The translations under genes were made by a program, and so were the position numbers. A stretch of 14,477 bases of DNA from an uncultured Catenibacterium sp. (GTDB taxonomy: Bacteria; Bacillota_I; Bacilli_A; Erysipelotrichales; Coprobacillaceae), in NCBI GenBank assembly GCA_900764725.1, contig CAAFPB010000471.1:1-14477 (forward strand). Direction: 5' to 3'. Below are positions 6,749 to 14,477 of the stretch, one piece after another; the stretch's first letter is position 1, and each line of letters opens with the position of its first letter. The notes beneath the pieces were generated by a model. That model did no database searches. It was not told the origin of the DNA and worked only from the letters and a program-made list of their open reading frames with translations.

Positions 6749-7501
6749 TTAAATAAAATATTTTGTATAATAACGAATACGAATCAAATCAAATAAACGC
6801 ATAATCTGATAATTGAATTCAATACCATCAAATGTACCTAATACATGTACGACATCATCTGCACAGATAGAATCATAATTCTTATATTTGATATTCTGTG
6901 TCATGAGGACGATATGTGATTCACATAGACCTTTTTCTTTTAAAGATTTAGATACATGACTTAAAGCTCGTCCTGTAGCAGTTAAGAAGAAAACAACATC
7001 AGTATCCTTGAATTTGAAGTTCTTATCAAATTGATGATATTCAATTGCCTGTTTACCCATGCTGATCATATCTGTCTGAAAGTCTACAGTCACACTAAGT
7101 GGTGAATATCCTCCTGCAAGGATGATTCTTCCTTGTTCATGAATAATTTCAGCTAAGTGATCAATGAGATCTAAGAAGTCTTCTTTAGAACCTGAGATAT
7201 GAAGAGAACTGATCATACCATCAATATCAGTATGAAGTAATCTTAACTGCATCTGACTTGAACGAAGATCTTGGTCCATCACCAGTCTTTCTCTGAAGTC
7301 TTCATAATCATGATATCCTAAGTATCCAATAAAGGTCATGATATCTTCCTTAGCATATTCAGATTCCTTCACAATTTCTTCTAATGTCTTACATCTTAGT
7401 TCTTGATAGTGTTCTACCATGAATAAGGCAGTACGATATTGCTTATCATCAGTAATCACACCATTGAGATAACGAATAATACGTGATAATAAAATATCCA
7501 T
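6749..7501 (-). CDS. MurR/RpiR-family transcriptional regulator
   Basis: This is a sugar-phosphate-sensing regulator with an N-terminal helix-turn-helix of the RpiR type (about residues 1-77, TLEEIVKESEYAKEDIMTF then LGYHDYEDF) and a C-terminal SIS domain (about 107-235, IILAGGYSPLS and FFLTATGRALS). It has 250 residues, slightly short for the family. The recognition helix lacks the usual serine-rich R-F pattern, so DNA specificity may be unusual. GAAAGGGGTGA precedes the ATG. No sugar operon is adjacent; the nearest candidate target is the 6-phospho-beta-glucosidase gene at 9439-10905. The structured RNA and terminator upstream could be its leader, in which case expression would be controlled by attenuation. 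Confidence 0.85.
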   Translation of the reverse strand: MDILLSRIIRYLNGVITDDKQYRTALFMVEHYQELRCKTLEEIVKESEYAKEDIMTFIGYLGYHDYEDFRERLVMDQDLRSSQMQLRLLHTDIDGMISSLHISGSKEDFLDLIDHLAEIIHEQGRIILAGGYSPLSVTVDFQTDMISMGKQAIEYHQFDKNFKFKDTDVVFFLTATGRALSHVSKSLKEKGLCESHIVLMTQNIKYKNYDSICADDVVHVLGTFDGIEFNYQIMRLFDLIRIRYYTKYFI

Positions 7502-7520
7502 AAAATCACCCCTTTCATAT

Positions 7521-7526
7521 ATTATA
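7521..7526 (-). promoter_or_regulatory. Possible -10 box for the RpiR gene
   Basis: TATAAT lies 19 bases before the ATG at 7501. The expected -35 falls in the terminator loop and does not resemble the consensus, so this box alone is weak evidence for a separate promoter. Confidence 0.35.
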
Positions 7527-7530
7527 TACT

Positions 7531-7558
7531 AAAAAAAACTCCATCTTACTAAATGGAG
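7531..7558 (-). terminator. Intrinsic terminator after the structured RNA
   Basis: On the minus strand CTCCAT (7558-7553), an 8-base loop and ATGGAG (7544-7539) are followed by eight T (7538-7531). It ends the small RNA transcript, or acts as an attenuator before the RpiR gene 30 bases further on. Confidence 0.85.
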
Positions 7559-7567
7559 CATAAAAAA

Positions 7568-7688
7568 AGGATAACTGGAGGGGCGGTCGAACCATTTCTA
7601 AGAATGGGCATCCCTCATCCGGCATATATCTAATTAGATATACGGCGTGTTAGACGAGACCGATTTTTCTACATCAGTTATCCTATGT
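7568..7688 (-). ncRNA. Candidate structured RNA, family not recognised
   Basis: The transcript would start at the A at 7688. AGGATAACTG (7684-7675) pairs perfectly with CAGTTATCCT (7577-7568), enclosing about 97 bases, and seven T follow the closing arm on the minus strand only. Inside, GACCG/CGGTC (7662-7658 with 7588-7584) and GAGGG/CCCTC (7582-7578 with 7616-7612, read on the plus strand) cross each other and would make a pseudoknot. Two hairpins lie within: the 18-base palindrome at 7625-7642 flanked by CCG/CGG, and CCATT/AATGG (7592-7607). It is not SRP RNA, tmRNA, a T-box or any riboswitch that I recognise. It may be a trans-acting RNA or a leader of the RpiR gene. Strand is set by the promoter and T-tracts. 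Confidence 0.65.
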
Positions 7689-7694
7689 AACTAC

Positions 7695-7723
7695 ATTAAA
7701 TCATTTATTTTTGATGGAGTCAA
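7695..7723 (-). promoter_or_regulatory. Sigma-A promoter of the structured RNA
   Basis: On the minus strand -35 TTGACT (7723-7718), a spacer of exactly 17 bases, and an extended -10 TGA-TTTAAT (hexamer 7700-7695). The start would be the purine at 7688, just before the closing helix. It is among the best promoter matches in the window. Confidence 0.75.
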
Positions 7724-7724
7724 G

Positions 7725-7770
7725 TTATTCACTTTCTTTATGTTCAATTATTCACTTTCTTTATGTTCAA
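7725..7770. repeat. 23-bp perfect tandem duplication across the DUF951 stop
   Basis: Positions 7725-7747 and 7748-7770 are identical. The second copy holds the last seven codons and the stop of the DUF951 gene; the first copy repeats them out of frame in the 3' untranslated region. The protein is therefore unchanged. The duplication looks recent since no base differs. Confidence 0.95.
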
Positions 7771-7942
7771 TTACTTTTTTTAATCTCTTTTCAAAATCTC
7801 TTCGTGAAAACATGATAATTGCGCCGCAACCCATGCATTTCACTTTAATGTCCGCACCCATTCTTACGATTTCCCATTGTGTGGATTTCTTACATGGATG
7901 AGGCTTTTTCATTTCAATAATATCATGTAATCCGTATTCCAT
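7748..7942 (-). CDS. DUF951 family small zinc-ribbon-like protein
   Basis: A 64-residue protein of the DUF951 family, widespread in Bacillota and of unknown function. The conserved segment DIIEMKKPHPC (6-16) and KVKCMGCGAIIMFSRRDFEKRLKK (33-56) hold three cysteines (16, 35, 38), of which CMGC could bind metal. The ATG at 7942 lies seven bases after AGGAG; an ATG at 7945, overlapping the stop of the upstream gene by one base, is the alternative. Translational coupling to the FAD protein is likely. Family members often lie near ychF and parB, as here. The final codons are duplicated in the 3' region. Confidence 0.88.
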   Translation of the reverse strand: MEYGLHDIIEMKKPHPCKKSTQWEIVRMGADIKVKCMGCGAIIMFSRRDFEKRLKKVIEHKESE

Positions 7943-7944
7943 CA

Positions 7945-9366
7945 TTATTCTCCTAATCTTTTAATAATATCTCTTGCAACTAAGATTCCATTAGCGCCTG
8001 CCTGAGCAAGTCCTCTTGTTAAACCTGCACCATCACCAGCAACATATAAACCATCTACAAGAGTTTCAAATCCTTCTCTTACCTTTGGTCTTGCACTATA
8101 GAATTTAGCTTCTACACCATAGAGTAATGTATGTTCATTCGAAATACCTGGTGTCACGTGATCTAATGCTTCAATCATTTCTACGATTGATTTCATTGTA
8201 TTGTATGGTAATACAAGACCTAAATCACCTGGAACAGCTTCTGGTAATGTAGGTACTGTATAACCTTCTTTTAAACGTTTTTCAGTAGTTCTTCTACCCT
8301 TTTTAATATCACCATATCTTTGTACGATGATAGAACCATTTGATAGCTTATTCGCTAATTGAGCGACCTGATGGGCAAATTCATTAGGCTGGTTAAATGG
8401 TTCAGAGAATACATGAGATACTAATAATGCAAAGTTAGTATTATTAGAACCTAATTTAGGATCATGATAAGCATGTCCATTGGCCATCATAGTCCCTTCA
8501 TGGTTTTCTATTACAACATGACCACTAGGGTTTGAACAGAATGTTCTTACTCTTGTACCTACAGATGTGTTATAGATGAACTTACCTTCATATAAGTTCT
8601 TATTGATTTCATCCATAACGATATTAGATGTTTCTACACGTACACCAATATCTACCTGATTGTTATAAAGGTCTAAACCATGTTTCTTAAAGATTGAATC
8701 TAACCATGTAGCACCATCTCTACCTGGTGCAAGTAATACTTTAGAAGCTGTGATGATATCACCCTTTGCAAGTTTAATACCCTTGATTGTATTATCTTCT
8801 ACAATAATATCTTCTACTTCTGTATTAAACTGGATATCAATATGTTCCTTTAGTACTTCCTGCATTTCAGTCATGATACGTAAGTTTTCTTCTGTACCTA
8901 AATGTCTAACTTTAGCACGTAATAACTTTAATCCGACTGCATAGCCTCTGTGTTCGATTTCTTTTACTTTATCTGTAGTTGGGTCAGTGATATCTTTAGT
9001 TGCCCCATGCTTTAAATATAAGCCATCTACATAACGAATAACATCTTCTACTTCATTTGCTGGAAGATAATCAGTCAACCATCCACCAAATTCACTTGTA
9101 ATATTAAACTTACCATCAGAATAAGCACCAGCACCACCAAATCCACATGTAATAGAACATGCAGGGAGACAACCTGGTTCATTATCCTTAATAACTGGAC
9201 ACTGTTTAATCTTCTTATCTTTAATAGGACAATGTCTTGCAGTCACTGCTCTTCCTTTATCAATTAATAATACAGATAAGTTAGGATTCTTTAATACGAA
9301 TTCATAACTTGCCATAATTCCTGCTGGACCAGCACCTACTACAATTACATCATAATTTTCTCTCAT
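7945..9366 (-). CDS. FAD-dependent oxidoreductase (COG2509 type)
   Basis: This is a predicted flavoprotein dehydrogenase, 473 residues, of the uncharacterised COG2509 group. The N-terminal Rossmann motif VVGAGPAGIMAS spans 9-20, with an acidic residue ending the second strand (LLIDKG, 33-38). A cysteine-rich stretch follows (Cys46, 56, 66, 70, 74), then CGFGGAGAYSDGKF. The FAD-binding segment GLYVAGDGAG lies at about 438-447. The substrate is unknown. GCGAGG precedes the ATG. An extended -10 TGG-TATTAT at 9397-9392 supports a separate promoter after the glucosidase terminator. It is the first gene of a two-gene unit with DUF951. The cysteines could carry a metal or a redox centre; this is inference. 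Confidence 0.85.
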   Translation of the reverse strand: MRENYDVIVVGAGPAGIMASYEFVLKNPNLSVLLIDKGRAVTARHCPIKDKKIKQCPVIKDNEPGCLPACSITCGFGGAGAYSDGKFNITSEFGGWLTDYLPANEVEDVIRYVDGLYLKHGATKDITDPTTDKVKEIEHRGYAVGLKLLRAKVRHLGTEENLRIMTEMQEVLKEHIDIQFNTEVEDIIVEDNTIKGIKLAKGDIITASKVLLAPGRDGATWLDSIFKKHGLDLYNNQVDIGVRVETSNIVMDEINKNLYEGKFIYNTSVGTRVRTFCSNPSGHVVIENHEGTMMANGHAYHDPKLGSNNTNFALLVSHVFSEPFNQPNEFAHQVAQLANKLSNGSIIVQRYGDIKKGRRTTEKRLKEGYTVPTLPEAVPGDLGLVLPYNTMKSIVEMIEALDHVTPGISNEHTLLYGVEAKFYSARPKVREGFETLVDGLYVAGDGAGLTRGLAQAGANGILVARDIIKRLGE

Positions 9367-9391
9367 ATATACCTCGCTTCTTTACCACTCA

Positions 9392-9400
9392 ATAATACCA
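9392..9400 (-). promoter_or_regulatory. Extended -10 promoter of the FAD oxidoreductase
   Basis: On the minus strand TGG (9400-9398) directly precedes TATTAT (9397-9392), 25 bases before the ATG. The -35 is poor and would overlap the T-tract of the preceding terminator. Confidence 0.5.
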
Positions 9401-9411
9401 TTGTTTCGACA

Positions 9412-9438
9412 TAAAGAAAAGGTAGTAAAATACTACCT

Positions 9439-9441
<3 letters not shown>
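9412..9441 (-). terminator. Terminator of the 6-phospho-beta-glucosidase gene
   Basis: On the minus strand AAAGGTAGTA (9440-9431), loop TTT and TACTACCTTT (9427-9418) form a 10-bp stem followed by TCTTT. The stop codon of the upstream gene (9441-9439) lies in the base of the stem. Confidence 0.88.
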
Positions 9442-10923
<1,482 letters not shown>

Positions 10924-10931
10924 TCATGTTT

Positions 10932-10937
10932 ATTATA
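10932..10937 (-). promoter_or_regulatory. -10 box of the glucosidase gene
   Basis: A perfect TATAAT lies 26 bases before the ATG, in the spacer after the parB terminator. The upstream region is AT-rich and has no clear -35. Confidence 0.5.
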
Positions 10938-10972
10938 CATAGAATAGGAATAAATATTTTAAGTTTTCTATA

Positions 10973-11003
10973 AATGAAAAAAAGAACAGTTTCCTGTTCT
11001 TTA
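10973..11003 (-). terminator. Terminator of parA-parB
   Basis: On the minus strand AAAGAACAG (11002-10994), loop GAAA and CTGTTCTTT (10989-10981) form a 9-bp stem with a tetraloop, then four T and an AT-rich tail. The TAA stop of parB (11003-11001) overlaps the stem. Confidence 0.92.
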
Positions 11004-11888
11004 GATATCTTCTATGACACCCATGATTTCTAGAATACGATTTAAATCTTCTGTATCAGAATACTTAAGAGTGATTGTTTTTTCTTCTACCTTTACTTTA
11101 GTACGGAACTTCTTTCTTAGTAAATCTTCTGCGTAAGTATAAGTAGTATTCTTTTCTTTCTTAGGTGCATTTTTACGCTTCTGAGCAAGTTTATATCCTC
11201 TAACGATATCTTCTACCTGACGTACAGAAAGCTTCTCTTTAATGGCACGATTAGCGATTTTAAGAGCTGTTTCATCATCTAAACCAACTAATGGTCTAAC
11301 ATGTCCCATAGAAAGAATACCTTCTAGAATATACTGTTGGAGTTTCTCATTGATATTAAGAAGTCTTAAAGTATTAGTCACATGTGTTCTAGATTTTCCA
11401 ATACGTCCAGCAAGTTCTTCCTGTGTTAGATTCATCTTGTCCATCATGGCTTTATAAGCCTGTGCTTCTTCAATCGCATTGAGGTCTTCTCTCTGAATGT
11501 TTTCAAGAAGCGCAATTTCCATCATCTGATCATCAGTGAAATCCACAATAATTGCAGGTACTTCTTTTAACCCTGCAATATTAGCACCTCTAAATCTTCT
11601 TTCACCAGCTACGATATCATAACCATGAATAGATTTCTTTAATAGTATTGGCTGTAGGATTCCATGTTCTTTAATAGATTGAGCTAATTCATTTAACTTA
11701 TCCTGATCAAAATGTTTTCTAGGCTGATAAGGATTAGGTCTAATTAAATCAATAGAAACCTTTTCTTGAGTGAATTCATTAGAATTACTTTCAATCGCAG
11801 AAATCATTGATTGAAGATCTCCACCAGTAGAAGTTGTATCAAAGATTGCATCTAATCCTTTACTTAAACGTTTTTTCTTATCTGCCAT
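11001..11888 (-). CDS. parB: Chromosome partition protein ParB (Spo0J)
   Basis: A DNA-binding CTPase that loads at parS sites near the origin and acts with ParA and SMC in chromosome segregation. It has 295 residues, a normal length. An N-terminal ParA-contact peptide (KRLSKGLDAIF, 6-16) is followed by box I (IRPNPYQPRKHF at 49-60), the CTP-binding GERRFRG (95-101), ENIQRED (129-135), a helix-turn-helix around 154-173 (LTQEELAGRIGKSRTHVTNTLRLL) and a C-terminal dimerisation part. Position 101 is Gly where Ala is common. It overlaps parA by 11 bases. GGTGAG lies upstream of the ATG. No convincing parS consensus site occurs within the window. Confidence 0.96.
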   Translation of the reverse strand: MADKKKRLSKGLDAIFDTTSTGGDLQSMISAIESNSNEFTQEKVSIDLIRPNPYQPRKHFDQDKLNELAQSIKEHGILQPILLKKSIHGYDIVAGERRFRGANIAGLKEVPAIIVDFTDDQMMEIALLENIQREDLNAIEEAQAYKAMMDKMNLTQEELAGRIGKSRTHVTNTLRLLNINEKLQQYILEGILSMGHVRPLVGLDDETALKIANRAIKEKLSVRQVEDIVRGYKLAQKRKNAPKKEKNTTYTYAEDLLRKKFRTKVKVEEKTITLKYSDTEDLNRILEIMGVIEDI

Positions 11889-12648
11889 TTCTGCTCACCA
11901 CCTCTTTCGCAAGTCGTGCGTAAGACTTCGCACCTTCACTACGTGAATCATAATCAAAGATTGAAAGACCTGCAGAAGGTGCTTCTGATAACTTTACATT
12001 TCTAGGAATAACTGTTTTATAAACTTTATCCTTAAAGTATTTACGTACTTCCTGAGTAACTTCTACACCTAAATTAGTACGTGAATCAAGCATAGTCAAT
12101 AATACACCTTCAATTGTAAGGTTACGGTTGAATACTGACTGTGTTAATAGAATTGTATTTAATAACTGTGTTAACCCTTCTAGCGCATAATATTCACACT
12201 GCACAGGAATTAAGACACTGTCTGCAGCTGTAAGAGCATTTGTATTTAATAAACCTAAAGCAGGTGGACAATCGATAATAATATAATCATATTGATCTCT
12301 GACACTATCCATAGCCTTTCTTAAACGTTTTTCTCTTCCCTTTGGTACAGCTGATAGTTGTACTTCTACACCAGCTAAGTCAATACTAGCAGGCGCCACA
12401 TCTAAATGTGGAATTTCACTATGTTTGATGATTGATTCAATTGGTACTTCATCAATAAGCACATCATAAGTTGTCTTTTCTAAGCTTGAACGATCAATTC
12501 CAATACCCTGTGTCGCATTAGACTGAGCATCCATATCTACAAGCAATACTTTCTTTTTCATAAGTGCAAGAGCAGCACATAAATTAATACTAGTGGTCGT
12601 TTTTCCTACGCCACCCTTTTGGTTTGTAATTGCGATTACTTTGCCCAT
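11878..12648 (-). CDS. parA: Chromosome partition ATPase ParA (Soj)
   Basis: A ParA/MinD-type ATPase that binds DNA non-specifically as a dimer and moves ParB-parS complexes; Soj also affects DnaA in Bacillus. It has 256 residues. The deviant Walker A KGGVGKTT lies at residues 11-18, the A' motif LLVDMDAQ at about 35-42, and Walker B YIIIDCPP at about 120-127. The start at 12648 lies seven bases after AGGAGG; the in-frame GTG at 12651 would leave only four and is disfavoured. An extended -10 TGA-TATAAT lies 28 bases upstream. It overlaps parB and is transcribed with it. Confidence 0.96.
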   Translation of the reverse strand: MGKVIAITNQKGGVGKTTTSINLCAALALMKKKVLLVDMDAQSNATQGIGIDRSSLEKTTYDVLIDEVPIESIIKHSEIPHLDVAPASIDLAGVEVQLSAVPKGREKRLRKAMDSVRDQYDYIIIDCPPALGLLNTNALTAADSVLIPVQCEYYALEGLTQLLNTILLTQSVFNRNLTIEGVLLTMLDSRTNLGVEVTQEVRKYFKDKVYKTVIPRNVKLSEAPSAGLSIFDYDSRSEGAKSYARLAKEVVSRNGR

Positions 12649-12675
12649 CACATAACCTCCTTATTCGCATTCTTA

Positions 12676-12684
12676 ATTATATCA
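12676..12684 (-). promoter_or_regulatory. Extended -10 promoter of parA-parB
   Basis: On the minus strand TGA (12684-12682) precedes TATAAT (12681-12676). The -35 is weak and AT-rich and lies next to the psd terminator. The transcript would start near 12669, with AAGGAGG following at once. Confidence 0.6.
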
Positions 12685-12699
12685 TAAAACTCTTTAAAC

Positions 12700-12735
12700 A
12701 AAACAAAAAGAATGAGAAGGTATTCACCTTCTCAC
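12700..12735 (-). terminator. Terminator of pssA-psd
   Basis: On the minus strand TGAGAAGGT (12734-12726), loop GAAT and ACCTTCTCA (12721-12713) form a 9-bp stem, followed by TTCTTTTTG. It starts directly at the psd stop codon. Confidence 0.9.
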
Positions 12736-13595
12736 TATTTTAGTGTACCAATTCGTTCTCCCATGAGAACACGTACTTCATCTTCATTTTTAGTAATATT
12801 GAGAATATCTTCATCAATATCTACAATATCCTTCTTAATGAATAAAATCACTGTACTACCACCAAATTCAAAATAGCCCTTTTCTTCACCACGTTTGAAA
12901 GTCTGTTTATTTAGGTTAGTAATTTTACCAACCATCATAGCCCCTACTTCCATCTGGACGACATCACCAAAATGTTTTGTATGAAGAACGGTATAAGAAC
13001 GACTATTTGTCTTATAGATTGGATAATAATCACTTGCGATAGGATTGACTGTATGGAAAACACCTTTAATAAAATGATCTTTGTCAGCTGTTCCATCATC
13101 AATAAAATGATAGTGATGATAGTCATCTACTGTAAGTCTAAATACAAGACATAGACCACCTCTATATTCATCTGCAAGTGCAGGACTCATTAATAAGTCT
13201 TCAATTGTATAAACTGAATTCTTGATTTTAAGCTGTAATGAATCCTCAATAGGATATACAGTGAGCTTACTATCACATGGCGCAATAAGTGCCTTTTCAT
13301 CCATATCAATATCTCTTACACCATCTTTAATAGTACGTGTAAAGAAATCATTGTACGAGCGATAATCTTGTGATTCATATAAGTCTAAGTCAATGTTGTT
13401 CTTTTCTACAAAGGAATTGATTTGTCCTTTAGAAAGAGAAGAATTCATAAATGCACCACCAAGTTCAGTAATGACTGGTTGTGTTAATACTTTTAATAAA
13501 CATCTTCCTGCAAGTGATCCATATAATTTTTCTAAGAAGAGATCCTGTGACTGATCATAGTCTAATTTTTCACCATTACGTTTAAAGATTGTCAT
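12735..13595 (-). CDS. psd: Phosphatidylserine decarboxylase
   Basis: A membrane-associated pyruvoyl enzyme that turns phosphatidylserine into phosphatidylethanolamine. It has 286 residues, as in the longer Clostridium-type enzymes. YNDFFTR lies at 81-87. The Asp-His-Ser self-cleavage triad is likely Asp108 (APCDS), His160 (DDYHHYH) and Ser247 in GGST (245-248), where cleavage would give the small alpha chain with its pyruvoyl group; GGST replaces the LGST of E. coli and is typical of this branch. The ATG lies one base after the pssA stop; the nearest SD-like AAAGGTG is about 17 bases upstream inside pssA, so translation is probably coupled. Terminator follows at once. Confidence 0.93.
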   Translation of the reverse strand: MTIFKRNGEKLDYDQSQDLFLEKLYGSLAGRCLLKVLTQPVITELGGAFMNSSLSKGQINSFVEKNNIDLDLYESQDYRSYNDFFTRTIKDGVRDIDMDEKALIAPCDSKLTVYPIEDSLQLKIKNSVYTIEDLLMSPALADEYRGGLCLVFRLTVDDYHHYHFIDDGTADKDHFIKGVFHTVNPIASDYYPIYKTNSRSYTVLHTKHFGDVVQMEVGAMMVGKITNLNKQTFKRGEEKGYFEFGGSTVILFIKKDIVDIDEDILNITKNEDEVRVLMGERIGTLK

Positions 13596-13596
13596 A

Positions 13597-14229
13597 TTAG
13601 ATTAATACTACACCTTTAATAATAAGAATAATTAATAGGATAATACCAAAGCCAATAAGACCTAGAACACCTTTAAAGTCCGGCTTGATTACTTTGATAT
13701 TAGCTACGAATAAAATACCTACTACAAGTAGTCCAATTAAATAAATAAACTGAACTTGAGGTACTGAAAGGAATACTGTTAAACAGTAAATCATTGGGAA
13801 AATTAGAGATGAAGATGTAACAGGTAAGCCCTGATAGTATTTTCTTTTTTCAGTAGTCTGTTGCTGTCTCATATCCTCCATTACATTAAAATATCCTAGA
13901 CGAATAACAGCACCAAGAATATATATAATAAAGATGATCAAACAAGGGAAACTATTGAACCCCATTGAATAGGCAATGATTGCAGGATAAACACCAAAGC
14001 TGATTAAATCTACAAGAGAATCAATCTGAATACCAAACTTCTTTTCTTCTTCTGTTCTGTCCTTTTTTGAACGTGCTACGATACCATCGAATGAATCAAA
14101 AAAGCCACAAAGCATCAAGCAGAATAATGCCAAAACATAATTGTGTTCAAATGCGAAGTGTGTTCCGACAATCGCACTAATTAAACTACAATATGTTAGA
14201 ATGACTGTATAGTTGTAATAACCAATCAT
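13597..14229 (-). CDS. pssA: CDP-diacylglycerol-serine O-phosphatidyltransferase
   Basis: An integral membrane enzyme that makes phosphatidylserine from CDP-diacylglycerol and serine. It has 210 residues from the chosen start. The CDP-alcohol phosphotransferase motif is D45-x2-DG (48-49)-x2-AR (52-53)-x12-G66-x3-D70-x3-D74; the 12-residue gap fits the serine-using type. About six hydrophobic segments are seen. The start at 14229 has AAGGTG seven bases upstream; an in-frame ATG at 14283 is rejected because the promoter -10 (14266-14271) lies between the two. The adjacent psd gene confirms the pathway. Confidence 0.92.
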   Translation of the reverse strand: MIGYYNYTVILTYCSLISAIVGTHFAFEHNYVLALFCLMLCGFFDSFDGIVARSKKDRTEEEKKFGIQIDSLVDLISFGVYPAIIAYSMGFNSFPCLIIFIIYILGAVIRLGYFNVMEDMRQQQTTEKRKYYQGLPVTSSSLIFPMIYCLTVFLSVPQVQFIYLIGLLVVGILFVANIKVIKPDFKGVLGLIGFGIILLIILIIKGVVLI

Positions 14230-14265
14230 ACAATTCACCTTTCCTTCTTTTTTATAATCGGATTC

Positions 14266-14274
14266 ATTATAGCA
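14266..14274 (-). promoter_or_regulatory. Extended -10 promoter of pssA-psd
   Basis: On the minus strand TGC (14274-14272) precedes a perfect TATAAT (14271-14266). The -35 is weak. The start would be near 14259, 30 bases before the ATG at 14229. Confidence 0.68.
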
Positions 14275-14316
14275 TGAATGCATATTGAATGATAGTCATT
14301 TAACATCCTTTCTGTA

Positions 14317-14347
14317 AATAAAAAACAGCCTTAAATAGGCTATTTTC
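14317..14347 (-). terminator. Terminator of the rRNA operon
   Basis: On the minus strand AATAGCC (14344-14338), a 7-base loop and GGCTGTT (14330-14324) form a 7-bp stem with one G-U pair, followed by a T-rich tail. It lies about 25 bases after the 5S rRNA 3' end. Confidence 0.82.
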
Positions 14348-14370
14348 TCGTTTTAAATGATAAAAAAAGG

Positions 14371-14477
<107 letters not shown>

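Noticed and set aside
7568..7688. SRP RNA, 6S RNA, tmRNA, T-box or hammerhead ribozyme as the identity of the structured RNA
   Set aside because: There is no GGAAGCAGCC-type SRP tip, no tmRNA tag region or tRNA-like ends, no T-box sequence; it is too short and differently folded for 6S; CTGATG followed by GAAA lacks the helix a hammerhead needs between them.
7647..7901. Plus-strand open frame of 84 codons
   Set aside because: It runs antisense over the structured RNA and the DUF951 gene, has no SD and shows no known domain.
8151..8166. Second CACGTG centre resembling parS
   Set aside because: Both flanks fit poorly (about 11 of 16) and the site lies within the FAD oxidoreductase coding sequence.
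12944..13154. Open frames of 60 codons on both strands within psd
   Set aside because: They are shadows of psd in other frames, without SD or recognisable domains.
14230..14283. Longer pssA start at 14283 (18 extra residues)
   Set aside because: The extended -10 box at 14266-14274 lies inside it, the extra residues are polar and unlike the family, and the ATG at 14229 has a proper SD.

Overview
The window looks like a stretch of chromosome near the replication origin of a low-GC Bacillota, plausibly a gut member of the Erysipelotrichia. This lineage is inferred from low GC, Bacillus-type SD sites and sigma-A promoters, a class B sortase, and the linkage of parA-parB, ychF and rpsF-ssb-rpsR, which also sit close together near oriC in Bacillus subtilis. 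No database search was possible, so the genus is open.

Layout from the right edge leftwards, on the minus strand, the direction of most genes. A 5S rRNA reaches the right edge and is followed by an rRNA-operon terminator. The pssA-psd pair makes phosphatidylserine and then phosphatidylethanolamine. The parA-parB pair is the chromosome partition system. A lone GH1 6-phospho-beta-glucosidase follows, then an FAD-dependent oxidoreductase translationally coupled to a small DUF951 zinc-ribbon-like protein. A 246-base gap then holds a candidate structured RNA with its own sigma-A promoter, a 10-bp closing helix, a possible pseudoknot and an intrinsic terminator. Beyond it lies an RpiR-family regulator. 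Two plus-strand envelope genes (PAP2 phosphatase, secreted polysaccharide deacetylase) converge on that regulator. ychF, a class B sortase and ispD form the next minus-strand group, and rpsF-ssb-rpsR forms the next operon, with a leader hairpin that may be the S6:S18 autoregulatory site.

The left end is accessory. A 417-residue Schlafen/AlbA-type ATP-binding protein with a C-terminal winged helix lies downstream of rpsR. It is bracketed by two near-identical copies of a module made of a terminator hairpin (41 of 45 bases identical) and a 52-bp nested palindrome (core 26 of 29 identical). The right palindrome overlaps the gene's own promoter, which suggests autoregulation. The repeats suggest the gene arrived by duplication or insertion at the ribosomal operon's terminator.

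The two observations most worth pursuing are the structured RNA at 7568-7688 and the duplicated palindrome-terminator module around the AlbA-type gene. Several gene starts were moved downstream because the promoter -10 box lies inside the longest open frame (pssA, PAP2, deacetylase).
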